DNA of 64,000 nucleotides from Cryobacterium sp. Y29 (GTDB taxonomy: Bacteria > Actinomycetota > Actinomycetes > Actinomycetales > Microbacteriaceae), in NCBI RefSeq assembly GCF_002929825.1, contig NZ_PJJN01000036.1:1-64000 (forward strand). Direction: 5' to 3'. A model generated the notes under the pieces. The model saw nothing but the letters and a program-made list of their open reading frames with translations. It did not search any database and was not told where the DNA came from. Shown here one piece after another: positions 1-7,074 of the stretch; within the stretch, counting starts at the first letter, position 1; each line of letters opens with the position of its first letter. Made by a program: the position numbers and the translations under genes.

Positions 1-53
1 TTCACGGCCTCGTCTTTGTACTCAGGGGTGAAGTCCCGACGTGATCTTGCCAT
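1..53 (-). CDS. IS3-family transposase OrfA, N-terminal fragment at window edge
   Basis: Reading leftwards from an ATG at 53-51, the sequence encodes M-A-R-S-R-R-D-F-T-P-E-Y-K-D-E-A-V and then leaves the window. This is the typical opening of the helix-turn-helix OrfA subunit of actinobacterial IS3-family transposases, which binds the element ends and is followed by the DDE-containing OrfB. A purine-rich AGAGAG lies about 8 bases before the ATG. Only 17 residues are visible, so whether the rest is intact cannot be judged. Confidence 0.75.
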   Translation of the reverse strand, partial: MARSRRDFTPEYKDEAV

Positions 54-104
54 AGTGAACATTCTCTCTTGTGAGGTGTCCACACAACGGGGTCAAGGCC
101 ACAC
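1..104 (-). mobile_element. End of an IS3-family insertion sequence
   Basis: Upstream of the orfA start, the bases from about 77 to 104 (gaggtgtccacacaacgggg and following) resemble the terminal inverted repeat of IS3 elements, which commonly contain a GTGTGGACAC-like core. The exact outer end is a guess; neither the other end nor a target-site duplication is visible here. Confidence 0.5.
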
Positions 105-366
105 AGCAGACGGGACAGCAGGTTACTCGTGTCTCATAAGGGGTTCCTCTACGGGGCGTCGTTTAGCGTTTCTCTACGGGCGGTGTTCGAATCTCGCTTC
201 GTTTGGGCTGCAAGCGATTCGGCGAAGCATGGTCCGAGCTGTTCGACGCCGGAGCTCGGCATGAATCCGCCATCACGGGTGGCGCCGGGAATCGGCAGGG
301 CACCTGCACCATGTCGTTGCAGATAGAGGGCTCACCAGCCAGGTCCCGGCTTGGAAGCGTAGCCGC
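105..366. other. Intergenic stretch beside the IS end, no gene seen
   Basis: Short open frames on both strands lack a recognisable ribosome binding site and resemble no family I know. The stretch is probably flanking DNA or gene remnants next to the insertion sequence. Confidence 0.4.
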
Positions 367-780
367 TTAAGTCTCGCGTCGAAGGGCAATGATTCCCACA
401 TAGGCGAGCAGCGCCGTCCCGAACGTTCCGAGGAGACCAGCGAGGAAGGCCGCATCAACGCCGAACCCGGCGCTGAAGCTGATAACGACGTACCCGACAA
501 CCGCGAGCAGGACGAGAGCGACATAGGACAGTCGAACGAGCCAACCCACCGGTGAGCGAACGACGGACATGAGAATCACTGCCGCCAACGGTGCAAGCAT
601 CATCCCGCCGAAAAGCAGAGCCGGCGCCACCCGCACATCGCGGCCAGAGCAGGGACCCATGAGGCTACACGCCGTGGGGAATCCTTGCGCCATCCAGAAT
701 ACGAGCCAAGTAACGACCACAATGCCCACCGCGGGAAACACTAATCCGAGGCGACTTTTCAACCGAATATGGGAAGTCAT
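367..780 (-). CDS. Small four-helix membrane protein, unknown function
   Basis: A 137-residue protein with four hydrophobic segments at roughly residues 12-30, 54-73, 80-103 and 110-132, separated by short polar loops, and an Arg-rich C-terminus (ALRRET). The loop after helix 1 carries two Cys (residues 38 and 44). This is the layout of a polytopic inner-membrane protein. No family motif is recognised and no role is proposed. No convincing Shine-Dalgarno precedes the ATG, so the start is uncertain. It lies between the IS fragment and the sigma-factor operon and is transcribed in the same direction as the latter. Confidence 0.5.
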   Translation of the reverse strand: MTSHIRLKSRLGLVFPAVGIVVVTWLVFWMAQGFPTACSLMGPCSGRDVRVAPALLFGGMMLAPLAAVILMSVVRSPVGWLVRLSYVALVLLAVVGYVVISFSAGFGVDAAFLAGLLGTFGTALLAYVGIIALRRET

Positions 781-1092
781 GAAACGAGTGTGGCATTTCA
801 GCGCGCAGAATGAAGCACTACAGAGCCGTATGATGACAACTCGTTACCGCTCAGGCCGGGCGGCCAATTCCACGGTCCACGGCCGTTTCTAACCAAGCAG
901 GACGAGCGCCAAGCTCTGGGACCTCCAGCGCCACGAACGGAGCGGTCGTGGCGCGGCGGTTCAACATCGCTAGAAAACTCGGCGTCCCGTAGAGGGTTCC
1001 CCATACGGGCATCGTCGGTCGTCTGGCGGTGTCGGCGCTGCAGGGGCAGCGCACCACCGTGGATACGTAGATGCCCGACAGACATTCGCGAG
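781..1092. other. Gap with only weak reading frames
   Basis: A minus-strand frame at 851-1111 (86 codons) and an overlapping one at 798-1085 are open but have no clear start signal and match no family I know. The first, containing residues like LNRRATTAPFVALEVPELG, could be a gene remnant. I do not call a gene. Confidence 0.35.
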
Positions 1093-1638
1093 CTATCGAA
1101 CAGATAAACACGGAACGTGTGCGGGGTTCGCTGGCTCGGGCTGTGCCGTTGACAGTAGCGCTCGTAGCTGCACCTTGGCTTTTGTCATCCTGGACCTGAC
1201 GGTTGAGGGGTTGATGCCGAGGATCGCTGCTGCCTCGTGTGATTTGAAGCCGTCCCAGTAGATCAGTCGGACTAACTCAGCTTCACCAGCGGAAAGTGAT
1301 GCGATCGCATCTCGGAGCTCAACACCCTTGTCTTCGGGCTGGGGTGCCGGAGTGGTTCGCAGTTCGTCGGCGAATCTCTGCACCGCGGCCGAATGGCGTG
1401 CGGAGTTGCGCCGGGTGCTTCGCAACACATTGTGAGCGACACCGAATAGCCACATGCGTGCTTCTGTCGCGTCTGTCGGCATTTTGCGATGGAGTTTCCA
1501 TGCCGTGATGAGTAGTTCACCATATGCTTCGGCGGCGTCAGCCGGGTTCGAGATCCTGCGCAAGAAGTAGCGGAATAGGTCGCCTTCGCTGTCTTCTATA
1601 GCAATCTTAAAGCGAGCTTGACAGTCCGCAGTGCTCAC
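1093..1638 (-). CDS. ECF-type RNA polymerase sigma factor
   Basis: A 181-residue protein with the two-domain plan of extracytoplasmic-function sigma factors. Region 2 covers about residues 15-75 (GDLFRYFLRRI, then RMWLFGVAHNVL, the usual end of region 2). Region 4 covers about residues 110-165 (LSAGEAELVRLIYWDGFKSHEAAAILG followed by the helix-turn-helix STVRSRMTKAKVQL), which binds the -35 element. The GTG start at 1638 overlaps the TGA of the upstream gene as GTGA, so the two are translationally coupled. The open frame extends further upstream, but only inside that neighbour. The membrane-anchored neighbour is the likely partner. Confidence 0.85.
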   Translation of the reverse strand: MSTADCQARFKIAIEDSEGDLFRYFLRRISNPADAAEAYGELLITAWKLHRKMPTDATEARMWLFGVAHNVLRSTRRNSARHSAAVQRFADELRTTPAPQPEDKGVELRDAIASLSAGEAELVRLIYWDGFKSHEAAAILGINPSTVRSRMTKAKVQLRALLSTAQPEPANPAHVPCLSVR

Positions 1639-2219
1639 AAGCCGCACCCTTTCGCAGCCATGTTGAAGCCGACGAGATTGGGGTCGTAACCCTTTGCCTC
1701 CAGGTGCTCCCACGTCAAGTTCGAGGCCACCCGCCACACAGCCATCTGCTTGGCCTGCGCATCGCTCATGGTGATCGGATTTACATCGCCACTCTCATCG
1801 TGGGCGTTGAGATACGACTCGCGGTTTTCGGCTTCCATCTGCGCGGTGTCCAACGTTTCAAGATCGAGCGCGCCCACGAACGCTCGTGTTTCACGCGCGA
1901 TGCCTGAGTCCTCGTCTACGCCATCCAAGAAGCTGACGGTGAATCCTGCGAAGCAGATCTCGGCACCATTGGACACTGAGAAGACATTGTCCGCGACCCA
2001 ACCCCAGGGCGTTTCCATGCCGCCGGCAGCCATCGCTGCTGACCCTCCACCGAGAAGCAACGCCGAAGCTGCGACTCCGGCGGTCCACGCCCGCAAACGA
2101 CGTGCGCGGCGAGGCTTTGCTTCAGCGAGGATCCGCTCACGATGCCCGGCCAAGCCTGTGGGCAGCAGCGGCTGGGGTGCCGTCTCGCGGAGCAAGAGTT
2201 CGAGTTCAGTGTTGTCCAT
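1635..2219 (-). CDS. Membrane-anchored protein coupled to the ECF sigma factor, possible anti-sigma
   Basis: A 194-residue protein starting at ATG 2219 behind a strong GGAGGG. The N-terminal part (about residues 1-40) is cytoplasmic and basic near the membrane (KPRRARRLRAW). One hydrophobic segment follows at about residues 45-66, then an acidic extracytoplasmic domain of about 125 residues. Membrane-spanning proteins next to ECF sigma genes are commonly anti-sigma factors, but I see no zinc-binding HxxxCxxC motif, so that role is inferred from context. Unusually, it is the first gene of the pair, and its TGA overlaps the sigma-factor GTG. Confidence 0.6.
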   Translation of the reverse strand: MDNTELELLLRETAPQPLLPTGLAGHRERILAEAKPRRARRLRAWTAGVAASALLLGGGSAAMAAGGMETPWGWVADNVFSVSNGAEICFAGFTVSFLDGVDEDSGIARETRAFVGALDLETLDTAQMEAENRESYLNAHDESGDVNPITMSDAQAKQMAVWRVASNLTWEHLEAKGYDPNLVGFNMAAKGCGL

Positions 2220-2235
2220 GGTGCGCCCTCCGATA

Positions 2236-2255
2236 AGTACATTCACTCAGTACAT
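2236..2255 (-). promoter_or_regulatory. Direct repeat upstream of the sigma-factor operon
   Basis: The heptamer agtacat occurs twice (2236-2242 and 2249-2255) with a 13-bp period, a few bases upstream of the ribosome binding site of the operon. It could be a regulator site or part of a promoter; nothing identifies the binding protein. Confidence 0.25.
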
Positions 2256-2445
2256 GACCGCTGGCACCCGTTTTGTCCACGTGTCCTCAAGAATAGGTCA
2301 GGAGACAGTAACCCCAGTCATAGATACCGCGAGGTCCTCTCCAGGACTCGGAGCCGCTTTACGGGCTGAGGATCCGGGTCCTTCGGCTTTAGACTGCACC
2401 AGCCAAAAACGCTCGTATGGGGTTGGGTTTGCGGGCGGCTCGTGT

Positions 2446-2859
2446 TTAGTGGATCTCGTTGTCGGGGTGTTGGGCGTCGTAGCGGGCTCGGGAACGTCCG
2501 ATGGTTTCGCGGTGGTCGAGTGACCAGTCGGCGAGTTGTTTGACGAGGTGGGTCAGGCTGCTGCCCAGAGCTGTCAGTTCGTACGTGACTTGGGCGGGGA
2601 CTGTGGGGTACACGGTTCGGGTGACGAGGCCGTCGCGTTCCAGCCGGCGCACGGTCAGGGTCAGCATCCGCTGTGAGATTCCGTCGATACCTCGTTGTAA
2701 TTCGCGGAAGCGGCGTATGCCCGAGGCGAGTTCGACAATAACGAGGACGGACCATTTGTCGCCCACCCGGGTCAGTACGTCGCGGATACCGCAGTCCGGG
2801 TGCTCGTCCAGACCGCAGGGATCGAGGGATGCGGTTACTTGAATGTGACTGTCTGACAT
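2446..2859 (-). CDS. HxlR-family winged-helix transcriptional regulator
   Basis: A 137-residue protein with the full HxlR domain. An N-terminal Cys-containing segment (DPCGLDEHPDCGIRDVL) leads into GDKWSVLVIVELASG, then RRFRELQRGIDGISQRMLTLTVRRLERDGLV (winged helix, about residues 50-80) and the wing VPAQVTYELTALG. Such proteins act as dimers that bind promoter DNA, often sensing electrophiles or oxidants through the conserved Cys. It is divergent from an NAD(P)H-binding reductase gene with an 81-bp shared intergenic region carrying a palindrome, so it probably controls that gene and itself. Confidence 0.9.
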   Translation of the reverse strand: MSDSHIQVTASLDPCGLDEHPDCGIRDVLTRVGDKWSVLVIVELASGIRRFRELQRGIDGISQRMLTLTVRRLERDGLVTRTVYPTVPAQVTYELTALGSSLTHLVKQLADWSLDHRETIGRSRARYDAQHPDNEIH

Positions 2860-2882
2860 GAAAGTGCCTCCTTGTGGACTGC

Positions 2883-2895
2883 CGGTAAGTTACCG
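2883..2895. promoter_or_regulatory. Palindromic operator candidate in the HxlR/reductase intergenic region
   Basis: cggtaa-g-ttaccg is a perfect 6-bp inverted repeat with one central base. A related half-site (agttactg) lies at about 2908-2915. The position, midway between the divergent starts, suits a site for the adjacent HxlR regulator. Confidence 0.45.
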
Positions 2896-2940
2896 AAAAT
2901 GAGTCTAGTTACTGTTCAGAACCACCGAGGGGACTTGCAC

Positions 2941-3756
2941 ATGATTTTGGTTACCGGAGCATCCGGCCAGTTAGGCCGTGCCATCGTCGAACGACTGTCT
3001 GGCGGGGGCCAGCCTGTTGTCGCGGGCACACGACAACCAGTCGAGGGCAGCGAGCAACGACGCGTTGACTTCGACGAACCCGGTTCTTTGGACTTCACCG
3101 GTTTCGCCACGGTAGTCATGGTCTCCGCTGGATATGCCGAAGATGATGTGGTGATTGCTCGGCATGAAAGCGTCATCGCGGCTGCGGAACGCGACGGAGT
3201 GCAGCACCCGATTTACACCAGCGTCGCCACAGACGGAGACCACCTGGGCTTCGCCCTCGCGCATCGCTGGACCGAGCGGCGAATACAGAAAAGTACGTTG
3301 CGGTGGACTATTTTGCGCAATGGCCTCTATGCCGAGCTTTTTGGGTCGTTGCTCGCGCCGAGTGACGGCGTCATTACCGCGCCGTTTGGAACGGGCTCTG
3401 TGGCCGTGGTCACTCGCGCAGATTTGGCCGAGGCAGCGGCCGTCGTGGCAGCCGCACCCGACCGCCATATCAATCGTGTGTACGACCTGGTCGGGTCGAA
3501 TGCGGTAACTGCCGGCCAGATCGCCGAGGGGGCCGGTTTGCTCTACCGACCAGCTGCGCTCGGCAGTCACCGCGCTGCTCTCGAACAGAGCGGGCTGTTG
3601 CCCTTTCAGCCAGCGATGCTGCTTTCAATCTATTCGAGCGCGGCGCACGGATTTCTTTCGCGCACGACTACCGACCTCGGCGATCTCCTCGGTCGTGGGC
3701 CGACTGATCCCGAACCAACCGTCAGGCGCATCCTGGAGAAACAGGCGGCTGCCTGA
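2941..3756 (+). CDS. NAD(P)H-binding atypical short-chain reductase (NmrA/QorB-like)
   Basis: A 271-residue Rossmann-fold protein. The glycine motif VTGASGQLGRAIVERL is at residues 4-19, and the chain lacks the YxxxK catalytic pair of classical short-chain dehydrogenases, as in the atypical NmrA/QorB group (redox sensors and NAD(P)H:quinone reductases). The segment TILRNGLYAE is typical of the group. ATG 2941 follows GAGGGG at a good distance; an in-frame upstream ATG at 2872 lies inside the regulatory region and is less likely. Divergent HxlR/NmrA pairs are a common stress-responsive arrangement. The substrate is unknown. Confidence 0.85.
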   Translation: MILVTGASGQLGRAIVERLSGGGQPVVAGTRQPVEGSEQRRVDFDEPGSLDFTGFATVVMVSAGYAEDDVVIARHESVIAAAERDGVQHPIYTSVATDGDHLGFALAHRWTERRIQKSTLRWTILRNGLYAELFGSLLAPSDGVITAPFGTGSVAVVTRADLAEAAAVVAAAPDRHINRVYDLVGSNAVTAGQIAEGAGLLYRPAALGSHRAALEQSGLLPFQPAMLLSIYSSAAHGFLSRTTTDLGDLLGRGPTDPEPTVRRILEKQAAA

Positions 3757-4012
3757 TCCCACTGTGTCCCGCAAGACGTTCCCATTGCGGGCGGGTCGTC
3801 CCGGTAGCGTCGATGACACAATGGCCGCCGGTCGACTTCGCCTTCTTCGTTGCCGCCGTGCTGATGTGGACGCGGTCCTGGTCTATCGTGCTCGTTCTGA
3901 TGTCGCCCTACACCTACGCTCGGGCGTTTGGACACGCGAAAAAGTTGAGACGGAATTCGCGGCAGCTCACGGCCTGGCTCATAAGTCCTCTATCGTCAGT
4001 TGATCAGACAGA

Positions 4013-4870
4013 TTAGTCGGTTAAATGAGTGTTTGTAGGTCCGGGTTCGAGGTCATGCGTCTTGAGGATGTTGACGCCCAGGGCGCTCACGAATCCCAGG
4101 AGATCGCCCCTACCGCCCATGATTCGATTCAGAAGGAACTTGCCGGGTAGCGACTCGATGACCTTGTTCTCAAGCTCGTGAGGGTTTCGAACTTTGGCAG
4201 CAAATATTCTGGTGGTGTCCAAAGCGCGGAAGCTGTCCATCGCCAAGATCGACTGGGTTACGGTACCGAAAAGTAGACGGTCAAACTGCTTGCTCGATGA
4301 CCAGTGCTTACGGACCCGCGCCTTTACTCCACCAAAACTTTCCGTGACGCCTACATAGGCTTGGCAATAGTCGTCCAGAACCATCACATACAGACCGGTC
4401 TTGCCTTCCCACTCGTTTAGGTTCGTGACCTCGACCATCCCTTTTTTTGCTGCTACCGCGGCATCTATGGTTTGGTTGAACTCCGAGCGATCGAGCGCTG
4501 CAAAGTAGGCCATGTTCAGATCGTAGTTTTCCAGCGCTCTTGCCTGATGGGCGGTGCACCACTGATCCGTGTGGATTCTGTGGTCTACGTCTTCGTAGTA
4601 CTTGGCGCTCGCGTCCCAAAGCTTGGGTGCCAACTCTCGGGGGAAATGTATGGACGAGTGTTTGTTGATGCGAGCGTAGGTGCCTCGATCGATGTGAAGT
4701 CCGTACTTAGTTCCGCTCTGGACTGTCAGCCCGAAGTGTGTCGCGGTTTCTGCTGGTACATTTCCGGGCAGGCGCTTGTGACTCGTGCGCGGAGGTGCGG
4801 AATAGACCATCTTTAGAGCTGCCATTCGCTCAGCATAGGTACTGAGCTGATCGAACCTCTGGCAGTTCAC
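4013..4870 (-). CDS. GIY-YIG nuclease-fold protein with long N-terminal region
   Basis: A 285-residue protein. The C-terminal part has the GIY-YIG signature: GLY at 159-161, ten residues, then YVG at 172-174, followed by Arg185/187 (ARVRKHW), Glu232/234 in HELENKVIESL and Asn248 in KFLLN. All expected active-site positions appear to be present, so a metal-dependent DNA-cleaving activity is plausible. Residues 1-150 match nothing I recognise. A GTG start at 4870 behind GGGGGG is used; an ATG 45 bases further in is an alternative. Base composition is visibly lower in GC than the neighbours (33 of 60 in 4501-4560). It lies 363 bp from the integrase, which suggests island cargo. Confidence 0.65.
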   Translation of the reverse strand: MNCQRFDQLSTYAERMAALKMVYSAPPRTSHKRLPGNVPAETATHFGLTVQSGTKYGLHIDRGTYARINKHSSIHFPRELAPKLWDASAKYYEDVDHRIHTDQWCTAHQARALENYDLNMAYFAALDRSEFNQTIDAAVAAKKGMVEVTNLNEWEGKTGLYVMVLDDYCQAYVGVTESFGGVKARVRKHWSSSKQFDRLLFGTVTQSILAMDSFRALDTTRIFAAKVRNPHELENKVIESLPGKFLLNRIMGGRGDLLGFVSALGVNILKTHDLEPGPTNTHLTD

Positions 4871-4897
4871 CCCCCGCTGCGCCGCGTCGCTTCCTGA

Positions 4898-5005
4898 TCA
4901 CTTTTGAAGGTTGTGGAAGAAGCTGGCTTGGCCGCTCGGCACTAGAAGGAGAACGAGTCCGATGACGGCTGACACGGCACCGAGCACGACCTCGGATGCA
5001 CTCAC
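4898..5005 (-). CDS. Possible 35-residue membrane peptide
   Basis: A short frame from GTG 5005 encodes a peptide with one hydrophobic segment (VVLGAVSAVIGLVLLLVP) and a polar tail ending FFHNLQK. It ends 27 bases before the GIY-YIG gene in the same direction. The ribosome binding site is weak (GGGCTGG). It could be a small membrane protein or the remnant of a longer one, since the frame continues in-frame upstream with plausible residues (LEGFRLNPSGW) before a TAG. The rest of the gap, 5006-5233, shows no gene. Confidence 0.3.
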   Translation of the reverse strand: MSASEVVLGAVSAVIGLVLLLVPSGQASFFHNLQK

Positions 5006-5233
5006 CCAGCCCGAGGGGTTTAGTCTGAAACCTTCAAGGGCCCAGATTATATTTCGCCCATGTGGCTAGGTTTGGCGATCCACCAATTCCACGAGATGAA
5101 AGTCCTGCTGCGGGGTCCCTTGTGACCTTCCGGAATTCACGCCGATTTCGTGTGAACGCAGCCCGGCTACCACCACAGAAGAGTCGCTTCAATCTCCCGG
5201 AGGACAAAACGTTCGACGTTGGCGTTTAGAGAA

Positions 5234-6433
5234 TCAAGGGGTTCTTCGAGAAGGGGGAGCGAGCCGCTGCAGCACCGTCGCCGGCTCGGATTTTATGGCA
5301 CGGTCAGGCTCCGCGTAGTGCGCCTTTGTTGTCGACGTCGACGTGTGTCCGAGTACATCGGCCGCAGCCTGCAAACCCAGTTCGTTGGCGAGCAGCGTCG
5401 CCCCCGTTCGGCGGAAGGCGTGGGGGGTGATCCCCATGCCTTCGAGGCCAGCGTTCCGGAGAATCTCGCGGAATGTGCGCCGGACGTTGTGCGGCGCGAG
5501 TGGATTGCCGTTCCGCGTGAAGAACAGCAGATGTAGCCCGTTCTCCCCCTCGATCAGTGTCAGACGTCGTCGTATCACCTCTGCCGCGAATTGCGGCACG
5601 GCGACGATCCGGTTCGACTCATGCGTTTTGGGATGCGCCTGACGAAGCACGCCGACGCCACTTTGCATGACGAGCGTTCCGCGGATGTGCACCCAAGGCG
5701 GGTCGGCGGTCATATCTATGTCGCACTTTCGAAGCGCAAGCGTCTCGCCGATGCGCGTCGCCGTGCCGAGCATCACCTCGATCAGATCCCGCACCTGCCC
5801 GTCGGGTTTGGGCCCCATCCTGCCCTCCGCTGTGCGCCAGTCGCGGGCCGCGAGTCGGATTGCGGCTACCTGATCCGGCGTGAGCGCCTTCGGGGTGTGC
5901 CGGGGCTTCTTCATCCGCGAGGTTTCCTTCACCGGATTGCGCGCGATGATTCCCCGCCGCACCGCAAACCCCAGCACCATGCTGAGGATCGTGCGGGAGT
6001 GCTTGGCCCGCGTGTACGAGATCGCGCGCTGCACCTTCAGGAAAAGCTCAATGCGGCCGACGGTCACTTCTCGAACGGTGAAGTGCTCAAAAAAGGGAAG
6101 CACAAGCCCCCGAAGCTCGTACTCGTAGACGGTTTTTGTGCCGTTCGCGCGGTCGACGTCGAGCATCAGGTCCTCCAGCCAGGCCTCGGCCAGCATTCTG
6201 AACGGCGAGCCCGCGTTCACTGAATCGCCGACGTTACCGATGCGCATACGCGTGGCCAGCTCGACCTTGAGCGCGGTCTCCGCCGCGTTGCGACTCGAGC
6301 CGGTCGCGGTGACTTGCCTCGACTGACCGTCCCAGTCGCGAAAACGAGCCGACGCCCGGAAACGCCCTGCAGCGACCTCGGTCGTCTTTATCGCGCCGAA
6401 CGTGCTGATCGGCAGACGTGGTCGGCCAGCCAT
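5234..6433 (-). CDS. Phage/island-type tyrosine recombinase (integrase)
   Basis: A 399-residue site-specific recombinase. It has an N-terminal arm-binding region, a SAM-like core-binding domain (about 90-180) and a C-terminal catalytic domain (about 190-380) with Arg in GTATRIGETLAL, HxxR in TPHAFRRTG, His in VLGHTS and the tyrosine nucleophile in TKAHYAEPD. It integrates and, with an excisionase, excises mobile DNA at an att site. The ATG at 6433 shares one base with the TGA of the excisionase-like gene (TGATG); an open frame extends 20 codons further into that gene. It lies near the 3' end of tRNA-Arg, the classic target for such enzymes. Confidence 0.92.
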   Translation of the reverse strand: MAGRPRLPISTFGAIKTTEVAAGRFRASARFRDWDGQSRQVTATGSSRNAAETALKVELATRMRIGNVGDSVNAGSPFRMLAEAWLEDLMLDVDRANGTKTVYEYELRGLVLPFFEHFTVREVTVGRIELFLKVQRAISYTRAKHSRTILSMVLGFAVRRGIIARNPVKETSRMKKPRHTPKALTPDQVAAIRLAARDWRTAEGRMGPKPDGQVRDLIEVMLGTATRIGETLALRKCDIDMTADPPWVHIRGTLVMQSGVGVLRQAHPKTHESNRIVAVPQFAAEVIRRRLTLIEGENGLHLLFFTRNGNPLAPHNVRRTFREILRNAGLEGMGITPHAFRRTGATLLANELGLQAAADVLGHTSTSTTKAHYAEPDRAIKSEPATVLQRLAPPSRRTP

Positions 6434-6669
6434 CAGCGCTCGCCCCCACGGCCGCCCATGGACGGTACGGGCTCGTGAAGACCGTCCAGCCACCGAAGAA
6501 CATCGGAGACGCGGTAGCGGATCTCCCGTCCGACGCGAATGCCGGATGGGCCGCGGCCATCGGTACGCAGGTCGTAGATCGCCTGCACGTGCACACCGAG
6601 ATACTTGGCGAGCTCGCTCGTCGTGAGTACGGGCTCCAAACCGAGCCCCGAGAGATTTGTAGCATCCAT
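6433..6669 (-). CDS. Excisionase/AlpA-like helix-turn-helix protein
   Basis: A 78-residue protein with one MerR-like DNA-binding domain: LTTSELAKYLGVHVQAIYDLRTDG (helix-turn-helix), then the basic wing GPSGIRVGREIRYRVSDVLRWLDG. This is the standard form of excisionases and of small transcriptional activators encoded beside integrases. It is directly upstream of, and overlaps by one base, the integrase gene, so the two are co-translated. ATG 6669 is chosen because the domain starts soon after it; the longer frame back to 6813 is less likely. It probably bends att DNA during excision. Confidence 0.82.
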   Translation of the reverse strand: MDATNLSGLGLEPVLTTSELAKYLGVHVQAIYDLRTDGRGPSGIRVGREIRYRVSDVLRWLDGLHEPVPSMGGRGGER

Positions 6670-6840
6670 AACCCGTAGGTGCCCAAGGTCACACCAAGTT
6701 AATCGAACTGGGTCGCGTACCTTCCCTACGATCGCCCACACGGGGCGGGCGCCGCGGAATAAATGTTGAATAAACGTTGAGTGAATCAAGTCTTGCCCCT
6801 TCAGTAAGGACAAGAAACCCTGGTCAGACGATTTTTACGG

Positions 6841-6913
6841 TGCCCCCGGTAGGAATCGAACCTACGACAATCGGATTAGAAGGCCGGTGCTCTATCCACT
6901 GAGCTACGGGGGC
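6841..6913 (-). tRNA. tRNA-Arg(TCT)
   Basis: A 73-nt cloverleaf on the minus strand: acceptor GCCCCCG/CGGGGGC, D-arm with GCTCAGTGGATAGAGC, anticodon loop CTTCTAA (anticodon TCT), and T-arm with GGTTCGATTCC. CCA is not encoded. The anticodon stem has weak outer pairs (C27-A43 and C31-T39). Its 3' end faces the integrase gene, so it is the likely attachment site of the element to the left. Confidence 0.95.
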
Positions 6914-7074
6914 GGGACTATTCAAGGTTACAGGCCGCTGGCAGCGATCCGGTCACCACCGCTCACAGCTCGGGTGTCAGCGCGGAACGGCGCCGGCCTC
7001 CACGATCGAACATCCGGGACACGCCACGAGTTCGGTGGCCGGCAACGATTCGATGGGTGCGGTCTCGGTCATGG

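Noticed and set aside
851-1111. 86-codon minus-strand frame next to the sigma factor
   Set aside because: No clear start signal and no recognisable family; it overlaps the end of the sigma-factor gene, so it is kept only as a possible remnant.
3813-4016. 67-codon plus-strand frame with a hydrophobic start
   Set aside because: No convincing ribosome binding site and no recognised family; it overlaps two other equally weak frames.
1-6840. Search for a left attachment site duplicating the 3' part of tRNA-Arg
   Set aside because: No copy of the tRNA 3' segment was seen by eye in this stretch; a computed search of the wider chromosome would be decisive.
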